Assembly (NCBI RefSeq): GCF_013337045.2
Contig: NZ_CP118260.1
Location: forward strand, 620,001-684,000
Length of the DNA stretch: 64,000 bases
Direction of reading: 5' to 3'
DNA from: Agrobacterium vitis
Lineage (GTDB): Bacteria > Pseudomonadota > Alphaproteobacteria > Rhizobiales > Rhizobiaceae
The notes under the pieces were generated by a model that did no database searches, was not told where the DNA came from, and saw nothing but the letters and a program-made list of their open reading frames with translations. This document shows positions 38,791 through 47,543 of the stretch, in pieces (the stretch's first letter is position 1; every line of letters begins with the position of its first letter). The position numbers and the translations under genes were made by a program.

Positions 38791-38808
38791 AGTGCATCTG
38801 TATGCACT
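38791..38808. promoter_or_regulatory. Perfect palindrome, candidate GntR operator
   Basis: AGTGCATCTGTATGCACT has two perfect 7-bp arms around a 4-base centre. It lies 128 bases upstream of the binding-protein start, in the space between this gene and the divergent GntR gene. A partial copy follows at 38971-38988. The size suits a dimeric GntR/FCD regulator. Confidence 0.6.
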
Positions 38809-38970
38809 TTTAAAATTCAGATGAATATTTTTTGAGCGCGACTATTAAATTTGCTAAATCCTTCGGGGAAAAATTCCTGATCTCGCAGGAAAGTTGTGTA
38901 TTTTTATGAAAATCGTGCTTTGATATCAGTAGGGCAGTGGGTTAACGTGCCAAAACAAGTGATTTTTAAA

Positions 38971-38988
38971 ACTGCATACAGACGATCA
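38971..38988. promoter_or_regulatory. Second partial operator site before the GntR gene
   Basis: ACTGCATACAGACGATCA matches the reverse complement of the palindrome at 38791-38808 at 13 of 18 positions, including ten in a row (TGCATACAGA). It ends 17 bases before the GntR start codon, a good position for autorepression. The rest of 38664-39005 is AT-rich promoter DNA with no gene that I can see. Confidence 0.5.
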
Positions 38989-39005
38989 TAAACTGGGAAA
39001 TCTCA

Positions 39006-39689
39006 ATGAATCAGCCGAGGGTGCGCGAACTTGTTCGTGCCGGCAATACGGTCGAACAGTTGGTGCGCGCCATTGCCGACCTGATTATCGTCGGTGACTT
39101 GAAGCCGGATGATAAACTGGATGAAGGATCGCTTGCCACCCGTTTTGAGGTGTCGCGCACGCCGGTGCGCGAGGCGCTGCGGCAATTGTGCGCCATGGGA
39201 TTGGTGGAGCGCAAGCCGAACAAGAGCGCTGTTGTCACCAACGTCACCGGCCAGTTCCTGACCTCGATGTTCGAAGCCATGGCGGAGCTTGAGGCTGTTT
39301 GCGCCAGGCTTGCGGCGGAGCGCATGACGCTGGAGGAGCGCCGGGCGCTGGAGCGGATGCACCGCTCATCGATCCGCATCGTGCAGGCCGGGCAGACCGA
39401 GGATTATTCCGCATATAATATTGAGTTTCACAACCGGATCTATCAGGGTGCCCATAACCAGCATATTCTGGAATTGGTGACGCAGACCCGGTCGCGGTTG
39501 GCACCGTTTCGCCGCGCCCAGTTTCGCTTGACGGGTCGCTTGTCACTGTCGTTCCAGGAGCATGAGGCCATCGTCAATGCCATCCTGCGCGGTGAAAAGA
39601 CCGCCGCTGCCGAAGCGGCCTATCGCCATGTCGAAATTGTTGGCGACGCCAGCAGCACATTGACCCAGCACACGGTTGGCAGGGACTAA
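39006..39689 (+). CDS. GntR/FadR-type transcriptional regulator (FCD domain)
   Basis: A 227-residue regulator. The N-terminal winged helix spans about residues 10-75 (LVRAIADLIIVGDLKPDDKLDEGSLATRFEVSRTPVREALRQL), and the all-helical FCD ligand domain follows with its metal-site residues (EFHNRIYQGAHN and a late EHEAIVNAI). It is transcribed away from the cyanuric acid/biuret operon and convergent with the third ABC operon. The shared intergenic palindrome suggests it represses the first of these and itself; the inducer is unknown. Confidence 0.9.
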   Translation: MNQPRVRELVRAGNTVEQLVRAIADLIIVGDLKPDDKLDEGSLATRFEVSRTPVREALRQLCAMGLVERKPNKSAVVTNVTGQFLTSMFEAMAELEAVCARLAAERMTLEERRALERMHRSSIRIVQAGQTEDYSAYNIEFHNRIYQGAHNQHILELVTQTRSRLAPFRRAQFRLTGRLSLSFQEHEAIVNAILRGEKTAAAEAAYRHVEIVGDASSTLTQHTVGRD

Positions 39690-39707
39690 ACCCTGGAAAT
39701 CCGGGTG

Positions 39708-41369
39708 TCATGGATTGATGCGGTAGGTTCTCACCAGTTCCGGGTCCTGTTGCAGCGTATCGAGCCAGGTCGGGTCGAGTTTTGGAACCGAGGAAAACAG
39801 CAGTTTGGAATAGGGATGCTGCGGGGCGGCAAGCTGTTGGGGCGAGATTTGTTCGACCTTCTTGCCCGCATACATCACCACGATCTCGTCGCAGATCGCT
39901 TCCACCACCGATAAATCGTGGCTGATGAAAATGTAGGACAGGCCGAGTTCGCGCTGCAGTTCCTTCAAAAGTTCGATGACGGCGGCAGCGACCACGGTGT
40001 CGAGCGCCGAGGTAATTTCGTCGCACAGGATAAGCTTCGGTTCCGCCGCCAGTGCACGGGCGAAATTGACCCGCTGTTTCTGGCCGCCTGATAGTTCCGA
40101 GGGGCGGCGATTGCGCAGCGATTGCGGCAGATGCACCATGTCGAGCAATTGATTGATGCGGGCATCGCGTGCCTTGCCCTTCATGCCATGATAAAAGGTC
40201 AGCGGGCGACCAAGAATTTCCTCGATGGATTTCGCCGGGTTCAGCGCCGTGTCGGCGGATTGGAAGACGATCTGCATTTCGCGCAACTGGGTGCGGGTGC
40301 GGTCGCGGGCATGGCGGCCCAGTTCGCGGCCATTGAAAATGATATGCCCTGCCGCCAATGGCAGGAGACCGGCAATGCTGCGCGCCAGGGTGGATTTACC
40401 GCAGCCGGATTCGCCGATAATGCCGAGGTTGCGGCCATTGCGCACCGTCAGGTTGACCGACTGCACGGCCTGAACGAGAGGCAGGCCATCCGGTTGCAGG
40501 TCGCCATAGCCAGCAATCAGGTTTTCGATTTCCAGCAGGGGCTTGAGGCTCTTGTCTTCGGCAAGCGGTGTTGTGCGGGGCTTCGGTTCAAAGGCAGACA
40601 GAAGTTCGCGGGTATAGGGATGTTGGGCATGCGCCAGCAAATCGGTAGTCTTGCCACTTTCCTGCACTTCTCCGCCCTTGAGCACGATAATACGATCGGC
40701 AATCTGGGCAACGACGGCAAGATCATGGGAGACATAGACCCCGGAAATACCGTCCTTGCGCATCACCGATTTGAAGGCCCGCAGCACTTCGATCTGGGTC
40801 GTCACATCAAGGGCGGTGGTCGGCTCGTCGAAAATCACCAGTTTTGGGCCGCCGATCAGGGCCATGGCTGCTGAGAGGCGCTGCAATTGACCGCCGGAGA
40901 CCTGATGCGGATAGCGTGAGCCAATGGTTTCCGGATTGGGCAGCGACAGCGCCCGAAACAGCGCCACGGCGCGGGTGCGGGCTTCCTCCTTTGACATCAG
41001 GTCGTGAATGCGGGTGACCTCGATCACCTGATCCATGATCCGGATGGCCGGATTGAAGGCCGCCGCCGCCGATTGGGGCACATAAGCGACATCGGTGCCG
41101 CGAATACCGGCGCGATCACGCTCGGAAAGTGCGGCCATATCCTTGCCCGCAACATTGATCGAGCCGCCGGTTATTCGGCATCCGGGGCGGGTATGGCCCA
41201 TCAACGTCAGGGCGATGGTGGTTTTTCCAGAGCCACTTTCGCCGATCAAGGCAACGATTTCGCCCTCCGGTATGTCCAGGCTGATGCCCTTGATGATCTC
41301 GACCTTGCGGCCGGAATCGGTGGTGGCCTGGACCTTCAGGTCGCGGATTTCCACGAGGTTTGCCATCAT
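39708..41369 (-). CDS. Peptide-type ABC importer ATPase, DppD-DppF fusion
   Basis: A 553-residue protein carrying both ATPase domains of a peptide-type importer in one chain. The first domain has GESGSGKTT, VSGGQLQRLSAAMAL and [12 protein letters not shown]; the second has GESGCGKST, LSGGQKQRVNFARALA and LILCDEITSALD. Each domain keeps a shortened C-terminal extension, and the Cys clusters seen in separate DppD/DppF proteins are missing. It begins in the stop of the DppC-type gene (ATGA at 41366-41369). It is the last gene of the third importer operon. Confidence 0.9.
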   Translation of the reverse strand: MMANLVEIRDLKVQATTDSGRKVEIIKGISLDIPEGEIVALIGESGSGKTTIALTLMGHTRPGCRITGGSINVAGKDMAALSERDRAGIRGTDVAYVPQSAAAAFNPAIRIMDQVIEVTRIHDLMSKEEARTRAVALFRALSLPNPETIGSRYPHQVSGGQLQRLSAAMALIGGPKLVIFDEPTTALDVTTQIEVLRAFKSVMRKDGISGVYVSHDLAVVAQIADRIIVLKGGEVQESGKTTDLLAHAQHPYTRELLSAFEPKPRTTPLAEDKSLKPLLEIENLIAGYGDLQPDGLPLVQAVQSVNLTVRNGRNLGIIGESGCGKSTLARSIAGLLPLAAGHIIFNGRELGRHARDRTRTQLREMQIVFQSADTALNPAKSIEEILGRPLTFYHGMKGKARDARINQLLDMVHLPQSLRNRRPSELSGGQKQRVNFARALAAEPKLILCDEITSALDTVVAAAVIELLKELQRELGLSYIFISHDLSVVEAICDEIVVMYAGKKVEQISPQQLAAPQHPYSKLLFSSVPKLDPTWLDTLQQDPELVRTYRINP

Positions 41370-42286
41370 GCGCTCCTGTCGCGGATCTTGCGGGGAAGAT
41401 TATCGATCAGCATGTTGACGCTGATCGTCAGGCTGGCAATGGCCAGTGACGGGAAAATCACCGCCGGTGCCGCAAAGGGCAGGCCGCCGATATTTTCACG
41501 CACCAGCGCGCCCCAATCCGCATTGGGCGGCTGGACGCCGAGGCCCAGGAAGGAAAGCCCTGAAAGCAGCAACACGATGAAGACAAAGCGCAGACCAAAA
41601 TCCGCCAGCACCGGTCCGGTAATATTCGGCAGGATTTCAGAGCGGATAATGTAGAAAATAGTCTCGCCCCGGATGCGTGCGACGCTGATGAAATCCATGG
41701 CATTGATATTGACGGCAAGGGCGCGGGCAAAGCGATAGGCGCCGGGCGTGTAGATCACCGACAGGGTCATGACCAGAACCGGGATCGACGACCCGACGGC
41801 GGCGACCACGACGAGGCCGAAAAGCTTGCTGGGAATGGAGTTCATCGCATCGAGAAAACGGCTGAGCACGGTATCGATCCAGCCACCGGCGACGGCGGCG
41901 ATCATGCCGAGCACGACGCCGGAAAAGCAGGCAATGGTAACGGCGGCCAGCGAAATGCCGACCGTGTAGCGCGCACCCATGATGATACGCGACAGCATGT
42001 CCCGACCGAGATAGTCGGAGCCCAGCCAGAGCGTGTTGCTCATCGGCCCGAAATAGTCGAAATCAACGATCTCACCGACCGGATGCGGAATGAGCAAAGG
42101 TGCGAATACCGCTACCAGCGCCCAGGCGCTGATGACGGTCAGCCCGGCAATGCCAACGGCATTGATGCGATAGCCGAATGACCGGCGTCTGCGAGCGATT
42201 GGTGCTGTTGATGGCGTCGCGTTCGATGGCGTCGCGTTCGATGGCGTCGCGTTCGATGGCGTCCCGTTTAGTGGCGTCATAGTCAT
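41366..42286 (-). CDS. Peptide-type ABC importer permease (DppC type) with repeat-bearing N-terminus
   Basis: A 306-residue DppC-type permease. After an unusual N-terminal stretch of NATPS repeats (about residues 6-27, encoded by 15-base tandem repeats) comes a basic segment and the first helix. The hallmark LGSDYLGRDMLSRIIMGARY and the EAA-type loop DFISVARIRGETIF are present. The N-terminal repeat is probably cytoplasmic and dispensable. It overlaps both neighbours by four bases. Confidence 0.88.
   Translation of the reverse strand: MTMTPLNGTPSNATPSNATPSNATPSTAPIARRRRSFGYRINAVGIAGLTVISAWALVAVFAPLLIPHPVGEIVDFDYFGPMSNTLWLGSDYLGRDMLSRIIMGARYTVGISLAAVTIACFSGVVLGMIAAVAGGWIDTVLSRFLDAMNSIPSKLFGLVVVAAVGSSIPVLVMTLSVIYTPGAYRFARALAVNINAMDFISVARIRGETIFYIIRSEILPNITGPVLADFGLRFVFIVLLLSGLSFLGLGVQPPNADWGALVRENIGGLPFAAPAVIFPSLAIASLTISVNMLIDNLPRKIRDRSA
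42210..42269. repeat. 15-bp tandem repeat, four copies, within a permease gene
   Basis: The unit GATGGCGTCGCGTTC occurs three times exactly (42210-42254) and once with two changes (42255-42269). Because the unit is a multiple of three, changes in copy number keep the permease frame and only alter the number of NATPS blocks. Confidence 0.9.
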
Positions 42287-43239
42287 CGCAGCCTCGGATT
42301 GGAGAGAATGGAAACGATATCGGCAATGGTGATCAACACGAGATAGCCGACGCAGAAAATCATCGCGCAGCTCTGGATCAGCGGCAGGTCACGGGTGGCG
42401 ACGGCATCGACCATCAGCTTGGCAATACCGGGATAGTTGAAGATCGTCTCGACGATAATGACCCCGCCAATCAGATAGGACAGCGACAGCGCCATGGCAT
42501 TGACGATTGGCCCCAGCGCATTGGGCAGCGCATGGCGCAGCACGATGCGGCGGCGCGATGCACCTTTCAGCAACGCCATTTCCACATAGGGCGTATCGAG
42601 GGTTTCGATCACCGCTGCCCGGGTCATGCGGATCATCTGGGCCGAAACGCCGAAGGTCAGGGTGATGACGGGCATGGCATAGACCCGCACCAGACCAGCA
42701 AAACTATGAACCTCATTGGCAAAAGACAGCGCCGGCAGCCATTTCAGATAGACCGCAAACAGCAGAACGGCGGAGGTGGCAATCATGAATTCCGGCACGG
42801 AAATCACCCCAATGGTCACCACGGTGACGCAGCGATCATAGAGGGAGCCGCGCAGCATGGCCGATGTAATGCCCAGCGTCAGCGCAATGGGAACAGCCAG
42901 GAGGGCGGTGATGCCTGCAAGCTTCATGGAATTGACCAGACGGCCGGAAATCAGCTCGGCAATCGGCATGTTATTGGCGTAGGACGTGCCGAGATCGCCT
43001 TGCAACAAGCCCGTTGCCCAACGCAGAAAACGCAGGATTGCGGGATCGTTGAGATGCATGGCCTGGCGCAGGCCTTCGACGGCTTCAGGCGTCGCGGCCT
43101 GACCGAGCAACATGGTTGCCGTATCGCCTGGCAACAGCGCAGTCGCCATGAAAACGGCCAGCGACACGATGATCAATGTGATCAGGGCGATCATCAGCCT
43201 GTTGACGACAAGGGAAAAGGCTCGGGCGTTCACGCACAT
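42283..43239 (-). CDS. Peptide-type ABC importer permease (DppB type)
   Basis: A 318-residue DppB-type permease: first helix LMIALITLIIVSLAVFMATALL, then PGDTATMLLGQAATPE, and an EAA-type loop at TPYVEMALLKGASRRR. The ATG at 43239 has GGAG only one base upstream; a GTG two codons later is better spaced, so the true start may be 43233. It is separated from the binding-protein gene by 203 bases that contain an 8-bp tandem repeat. Confidence 0.87.
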   Translation of the reverse strand: MCVNARAFSLVVNRLMIALITLIIVSLAVFMATALLPGDTATMLLGQAATPEAVEGLRQAMHLNDPAILRFLRWATGLLQGDLGTSYANNMPIAELISGRLVNSMKLAGITALLAVPIALTLGITSAMLRGSLYDRCVTVVTIGVISVPEFMIATSAVLLFAVYLKWLPALSFANEVHSFAGLVRVYAMPVITLTFGVSAQMIRMTRAAVIETLDTPYVEMALLKGASRRRIVLRHALPNALGPIVNAMALSLSYLIGGVIIVETIFNYPGIAKLMVDAVATRDLPLIQSCAMIFCVGYLVLITIADIVSILSNPRLR

Positions 43240-43275
43240 GCTCCAGCTTGGTTAGGGCTATCAACCTTCGGCGAT

Positions 43276-43307
43276 TACTCGGGTACTCGGGTACTCGGGT
43301 ACTCGGG
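43276..43307. repeat. 8-bp tandem repeat (TACTCGGG), four copies
   Basis: Four perfect head-to-tail copies of TACTCGGG lie in the spacer between the binding-protein gene and the DppB-type permease, 37 bases upstream of the permease start on its strand. Simple octamer repeats can slip; here a change would alter leader length rather than frame. Confidence 0.9.
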
Positions 43308-43442
43308 TGATCGGAATGCGGCTGACCGTCATAATATGCTGCCAGGCTGGCAAACGGTTTTGCCGCGATGCGCCGGATAAAGCACGCATCGATCCAAAGC
43401 CATTTGCCAAGGCCCGCTCGTAGAGGGTCTGCCGAATTGGTA

Positions 43443-45056
43443 TCAGGCTTCCAGCCAGACATATTCGGCGAAGGCATAGCCCATCATGCCACCCAGCGGG
43501 CTGGGTTCAAGCCCTTTTAGCTTGGCGGTGATGGCATCGACATTGGAAAGATAGGCTGGAATGACCGTGCCCGCTTCCTCTGCGATCATCACCTGCATTT
43601 CGCCGTAGATTTCCTTGCGCTTGGCCTGATCGAGAAGGCCACGCGCTTCGAGCAGCATCTTGTCGAATTTCGGCGACTTATACTGGCTTTCGTTCCACGG
43701 AGCATCGGAGGAATAAAGCAGCGAGAACAGGATATCGGGGGTCGGGCGTGGGTTGATATTGCCGAAATGGACCGGTGCTTTCAGCCAGTATTTGTCCCAG
43801 TAACCATCGGAGGGCACGCGCTGAACATCGAGCTTCATGCCGATTTCGGCCGCCGATGCCTGGATGATCATTGCCATGTCGATAGAGGAGCTGGCAGCTT
43901 CCGACGCGATGACCGGGATGGACTGGCCAAGCACGCCCGCCTTCTGGAAGTGGAATTTAGCCTTGTCGGGATCGAAGGCCTTCGGCTTCAGATCAGCATT
44001 GTGATAGAAGCTGGCAGACGATAGCGGCTGGTCATTGCCGATTTCACCAAGGCCGCGCATTGCCGATTTGATGATCTGCTCCCGGTTAACGATCAGCTTC
44101 ATGCCATCGATGAAGTCTTTCTTGTTGCCCGGCGCCATATCCATGCGCATGTTGAGATTGGTGTAATTGCCCGACGTCGTCTTCGACAGCACGAAACCGT
44201 CCTGGGTATCGACCAGACGCATGGAGCGCGGATTGATGGAGGCGGCCAGCTGGATATCACCCGACAGCAGCGCGTTGACGCGGGCATTGTCCTCGCTGAT
44301 GGCGAAGAATTCGAAACTGTCGACATTCGGTCCGCCAGCTTTCCAGTAATTGCCATTGCGCTTCATGATCGAGCGGACGCCGGGCTCGAATTTTTCGAGA
44401 ACGAAGGCACCGGTGCCATTGCCCTTGGAAAAATTCGTGGTGCCATCGGCAACGATCATGAACTGGTGGATGGCGAGAATGGACGGCATGTCGGCATTGG
44501 CATGGGCCAGGGAGATTTCTACGGTCTGCTTATCGATGGCCTTGATGCCGGTCATCTGGGCGGCGATCTTGGCAACCTTGGAGCCAGTGGCCGGATCGAG
44601 ATGGCGCTTCAGCGAATAGACCACGTCGTCTGCGGTCAGCGTCTTGCCGTCGTGGAAGGTCACGCCGCTTTTCAGCTTGATCGTCCAGACCTGAGCGTCC
44701 TTGCTGTCAACCGATTCTGCCAGCTCCATCTGCGGAGCGCCGGATTTGTCGAGAATGGTCAGGCGGTTATAAAGCGCGCAGCAGCGCACATAGTCGGTGG
44801 AGAGCGAGGCCTTGGCCGGATCCAGCGTATCGGCATTGGACGCAGAATAGCCGGCGGCCTTCAACGAACCTCCCTTGACCGGCGTTGCGGCGAGCGCGCT
44901 TGAGGCGCGCCCCATGATGGAGCCAGCGGCGGTGAGGGCAACGCCACCAGCCAGCATCATCTGCATCAGTTCGCGGCGGGTGGCACCACGGCGAATGGCA
45001 TTTTCCACCATGGCATCGTCAGCGCCAGTCCAGTTTGTTGTCTGCTTGTCTGTCAT
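43443..45056 (-). CDS. Peptide-type solute-binding protein with Tat-like signal (SBP family 5)
   Basis: A 537-residue DppA-type binding protein. The N-terminus carries RRGATRRELMQMMLAGGVALTAAGS, a twin-arginine style signal, about 30 residues in, followed by the mature start GGSLKAAGYSASNADTLDPA. AAGGGGA precedes the ATG at 45056, ruling out the longer frame. It lies upstream of the DppB, DppC and fused ATPase genes. Surrounding aminotransferase, oxidoreductase and aldehyde dehydrogenase genes suggest an amine-containing ligand; that is inference. Confidence 0.88.
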   Translation of the reverse strand: MTDKQTTNWTGADDAMVENAIRRGATRRELMQMMLAGGVALTAAGSIMGRASSALAATPVKGGSLKAAGYSASNADTLDPAKASLSTDYVRCCALYNRLTILDKSGAPQMELAESVDSKDAQVWTIKLKSGVTFHDGKTLTADDVVYSLKRHLDPATGSKVAKIAAQMTGIKAIDKQTVEISLAHANADMPSILAIHQFMIVADGTTNFSKGNGTGAFVLEKFEPGVRSIMKRNGNYWKAGGPNVDSFEFFAISEDNARVNALLSGDIQLAASINPRSMRLVDTQDGFVLSKTTSGNYTNLNMRMDMAPGNKKDFIDGMKLIVNREQIIKSAMRGLGEIGNDQPLSSASFYHNADLKPKAFDPDKAKFHFQKAGVLGQSIPVIASEAASSSIDMAMIIQASAAEIGMKLDVQRVPSDGYWDKYWLKAPVHFGNINPRPTPDILFSLLYSSDAPWNESQYKSPKFDKMLLEARGLLDQAKRKEIYGEMQVMIAEEAGTVIPAYLSNVDAITAKLKGLEPSPLGGMMGYAFAEYVWLEA

Positions 45057-45105
45057 GACATTCCCCTTATTGTTGTTGACTGTGTTGCGTGCTTTTTTGT
45101 TTTCC

Positions 45106-45143
45106 TGTGTCAGGGAGAACCGGTTTCTCTTTTCCCTGACACA
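45106..45143. other. Perfect 11-bp inverted repeat between HAD and binding-protein genes
   Basis: TGTGTCAGGGA (45106-45116) and TCCCTGACACA (45133-45143) flank a 16-base centre. It lies 50 bases upstream of the binding-protein start on the - strand. No T-run follows on that strand. It could be an RNA stem-loop or an operator. Confidence 0.6.
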
Positions 45144-45172
45144 TTCGAGTGGCACGTCATTACGTATTGCCT

Positions 45173-45892
45173 TCAGGCCGCGCGGTCCTGCTCGACAGCG
45201 TCAGCAAGAGCGGCCATGGAGGTGAAGTGAAAATCGGGTTTCACAAAGGCTTCAGGCTCGATCGTGCCGCCATAGCCTTTTTGAGCATGGCGCCGCTCGA
45301 TCCAACAATTGGTCAAGCCAAGCTGCCGTGAAATGCCGATGTCGTGATACTGGCTTTGCGCCACATGCAGAATATCCGCCCGGCTGTTGCCTTCCGATTC
45401 CACGAAAGCGAAAACTGTTTCGAAAAACGCTGGATCGGGCTTTTCCGTGCCGGTGTCGTCGGTGGTGAAGGCCGTATGAAAAGGCTCGCCCAAAGCCTCA
45501 TCGAAATAGGCAAAGGCCCAGCGCTGTGCATTGGTCATGGCAATCAGCCGGTAACGGGTTTTCAGCCGCGCCAGCGCCGCAACACTATCGGCAAATGGCT
45601 TCCAGTCGGTGACGGAGCCGCGCAGGCGCTCGCCAAAGGCCGCCTCTGCCGGCAGGCCGAGGGCCGCGGCGATCTTCAGGTAGACCCGCGCAAGATCGTC
45701 AGGAAAAAGCAAGGCTTCATCGTCATAGCGGGCCGCACGATAGAGCGACAGTGCGTGTTCCCCATCCACCGCCACACCGGTCTCAGCGGCAATCTCAGCG
45801 AGGCAATGGGTAATGCCGCTCTCAAAATCAATGAGCGTGCCAACCACGTCGAAGGTGAGATATTTGAAATCCGCAAAGGCCTTTGCCATCAT
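45173..45892 (-). CDS. HAD-superfamily hydrolase, type II haloacid dehalogenase-like (first copy)
   Basis: A 239-residue HAD hydrolase. Motif I is FDVVGTLIDF, where the second Asp of the common DxD is replaced by Val, as in dehalogenase-like members; motif II is AMTNAQ, the Lys is in TEKPDP and motif IV is HVAQSQYHDIG. This suggests an L-2-haloacid-dehalogenase or phosphonatase-type hydrolase, but a small-molecule phosphatase is possible. AGAGGA precedes the two adjacent ATGs at 45892 and 45889. Its pairing with a second HAD gene at 48704 in one cluster is unusual. Confidence 0.85.
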   Translation of the reverse strand: MMAKAFADFKYLTFDVVGTLIDFESGITHCLAEIAAETGVAVDGEHALSLYRAARYDDEALLFPDDLARVYLKIAAALGLPAEAAFGERLRGSVTDWKPFADSVAALARLKTRYRLIAMTNAQRWAFAYFDEALGEPFHTAFTTDDTGTEKPDPAFFETVFAFVESEGNSRADILHVAQSQYHDIGISRQLGLTNCWIERRHAQKGYGGTIEPEAFVKPDFHFTSMAALADAVEQDRAA

Positions 45893-46153
45893 TGCATCCT
45901 CTGGCTTGCACATCTTCATGCATCAGGCCCGGCAAATGCCGCACCTGTCATTCATGATCCCTTGGCTTCCTCGCTTGCTTTTGTTTTTATCTGGCTTTTG
46001 TTCTTATCTTGAATGTGCCCTGGCATTTTCTACCAGGGAACATCAGAAGTATTACAGGAGCTACGGGCTGTTTCTTCCCGAATGCCGATCTTTAGACGGC
46101 AGAAAATTCTGAATCTGATCGTTCGGCAGTATTTCGCCCGACCCGCTGCTGTC

Positions 46154-47527
46154 TCATGCCATGGCGGAGCGAACGTCCGGGTCGGCCAGCGTTTGATCCA
46201 ACGTCTTTTTGGTGCGCTCGACGATGGCGTCGATTTCGCTTTCCGTGCAGCACAGCGGTGGCGCATAGCCCAGAATGCCATTGGCAAAGGCGCGGATGAC
46301 GAGGCCATTGTCCCATGCGCGTTCAAACACCCGGGTTGCGGGGGCCGCAGCGGCAGGCAGCGGTGTCTTTTTGTCCTTGTCCACCACCATTTCAATGGCG
46401 GCCAACATGCCGCGACCGCGCACATCGCCCACCAGTGGATGGTCCTTCAGGCTTTCCAAGCCGGCAATCAGGCGCGCACCCATTTTGCGACCGTTTTCCA
46501 GCAAGCCGTCCTCGTAGAGCTTCAAAACAGCCAAACCAACGGCGGCACTGACCGGATGGGCAGAATAGGTATAGCCGTGGCCAATCGCTGTCGATCCGGC
46601 ACCATCGGCAATGGTGTTGTAGATTTTATCGGACAGGAACACTGCACCCATTGGCACGTAGCCAGAGGTGAGGCCCTTGGCGGTGGTCATCAGATCGGGC
46701 ACGACGCCGTCGTCTGCGCAGGCAAACAACGGGCCGGTGCGGCCAAAGCCGGTGATGACTTCATCGGCGACAAACAGAATGTCCAGCTCAGAACAGACAT
46801 CCTTCATGGCTTTCAGCCAACCATCTGGCGGCACGAGCACACCGCCGGAGCCTTGAATGGGTTCGACATAGAAGGCCGCTACGCGCTCCGCACCCAGTTC
46901 CTCAACCTTTGCCCGCAAGGCGGCAACAGAAGACGCGATAATGGCTGCCGGATCATTGCCCACCGGGTTGCGATAGGCATAGTGCGACGGAATTTTATGC
47001 TGCCAGTCAAATGGCAGGCCGAATCCGGCGTGGAACAGTGGCAGGGCGGTGAGGCCCGCGCCGACCGTGGATGAGCCATGATAGCCCTGTTCCACTGAGA
47101 TGAACTGATCCTTCTGCGGCGTGCCCTTGCAATGGTAATAGTAGCGGATAAAGCGAATGGTGCTGTCCACCGCATCCGAGCCGCCAAGGGTGAAATAGAC
47201 GTGGTTGAGATCGCCTGGTGCGCGGTCTGCCAGTTCGGCCGCCAGCCGGATGGCGGGTTCCGAGCCAAGGCTGAAATAGCCGGTGGCGTAAGGCAGCTCC
47301 CGCAGCTGCTTGGTGGCGGCCTCGATGATGCTTTCCTGACCGTAGCCAGCATTGACGCACCACAGACCCGCAAAACCATCCAGCAATTGATGGCCGTTGG
47401 CATCGGTCACGGTGGCACCTTTTGCGGATTTCAACACGCGCACGCCTGCCTTTTCATGGGTGCGATAGGACGCAACCGGATGCACCAGATGGGCGCGGTC
47501 CAACTCAATCAGGGAATTGCTCAACAT
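46154..47527 (-). CDS. Class III PLP-dependent aminotransferase (omega-amino acid/amine type)
   Basis: A 457-residue fold-type I aminotransferase. The PLP Lys284 sits in TTAKGLTSGY, Asp255 in FVADEVITGFGR, and the cofactor loop GGSDAVDSTIRF at 115-126. Close relatives transfer the amino group from omega-amino acids or diamines to pyruvate. GGAGA (47535-47539) fixes the start at 47527, so it begins 17 bases after the GNAT gene ends. The 261-base gap after it (45893-46153) holds only a weak CCCTGG/CCAGGG stem-loop at 46018-46038 and the next gene's leader. Confidence 0.9.
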   Translation of the reverse strand: MLSNSLIELDRAHLVHPVASYRTHEKAGVRVLKSAKGATVTDANGHQLLDGFAGLWCVNAGYGQESIIEAATKQLRELPYATGYFSLGSEPAIRLAAELADRAPGDLNHVYFTLGGSDAVDSTIRFIRYYYHCKGTPQKDQFISVEQGYHGSSTVGAGLTALPLFHAGFGLPFDWQHKIPSHYAYRNPVGNDPAAIIASSVAALRAKVEELGAERVAAFYVEPIQGSGGVLVPPDGWLKAMKDVCSELDILFVADEVITGFGRTGPLFACADDGVVPDLMTTAKGLTSGYVPMGAVFLSDKIYNTIADGAGSTAIGHGYTYSAHPVSAAVGLAVLKLYEDGLLENGRKMGARLIAGLESLKDHPLVGDVRGRGMLAAIEMVVDKDKKTPLPAAAAPATRVFERAWDNGLVIRAFANGILGYAPPLCCTESEIDAIVERTKKTLDQTLADPDVRSAMA

Positions 47528-47543
47528 TATCAGATCTCCAAAT

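Noticed and set aside
42210..43307. Tandem repeats considered as a CRISPR array
   Set aside because: Units of 15 and 8 bases are directly adjacent with no unique spacers, and no cas genes are present.
46018..46038. CCCTGG/CCAGGG hairpin as a terminator for the aminotransferase gene
   Set aside because: The stem is only six base pairs, no T-run follows on the - strand, and it is 116 bases downstream of the stop.
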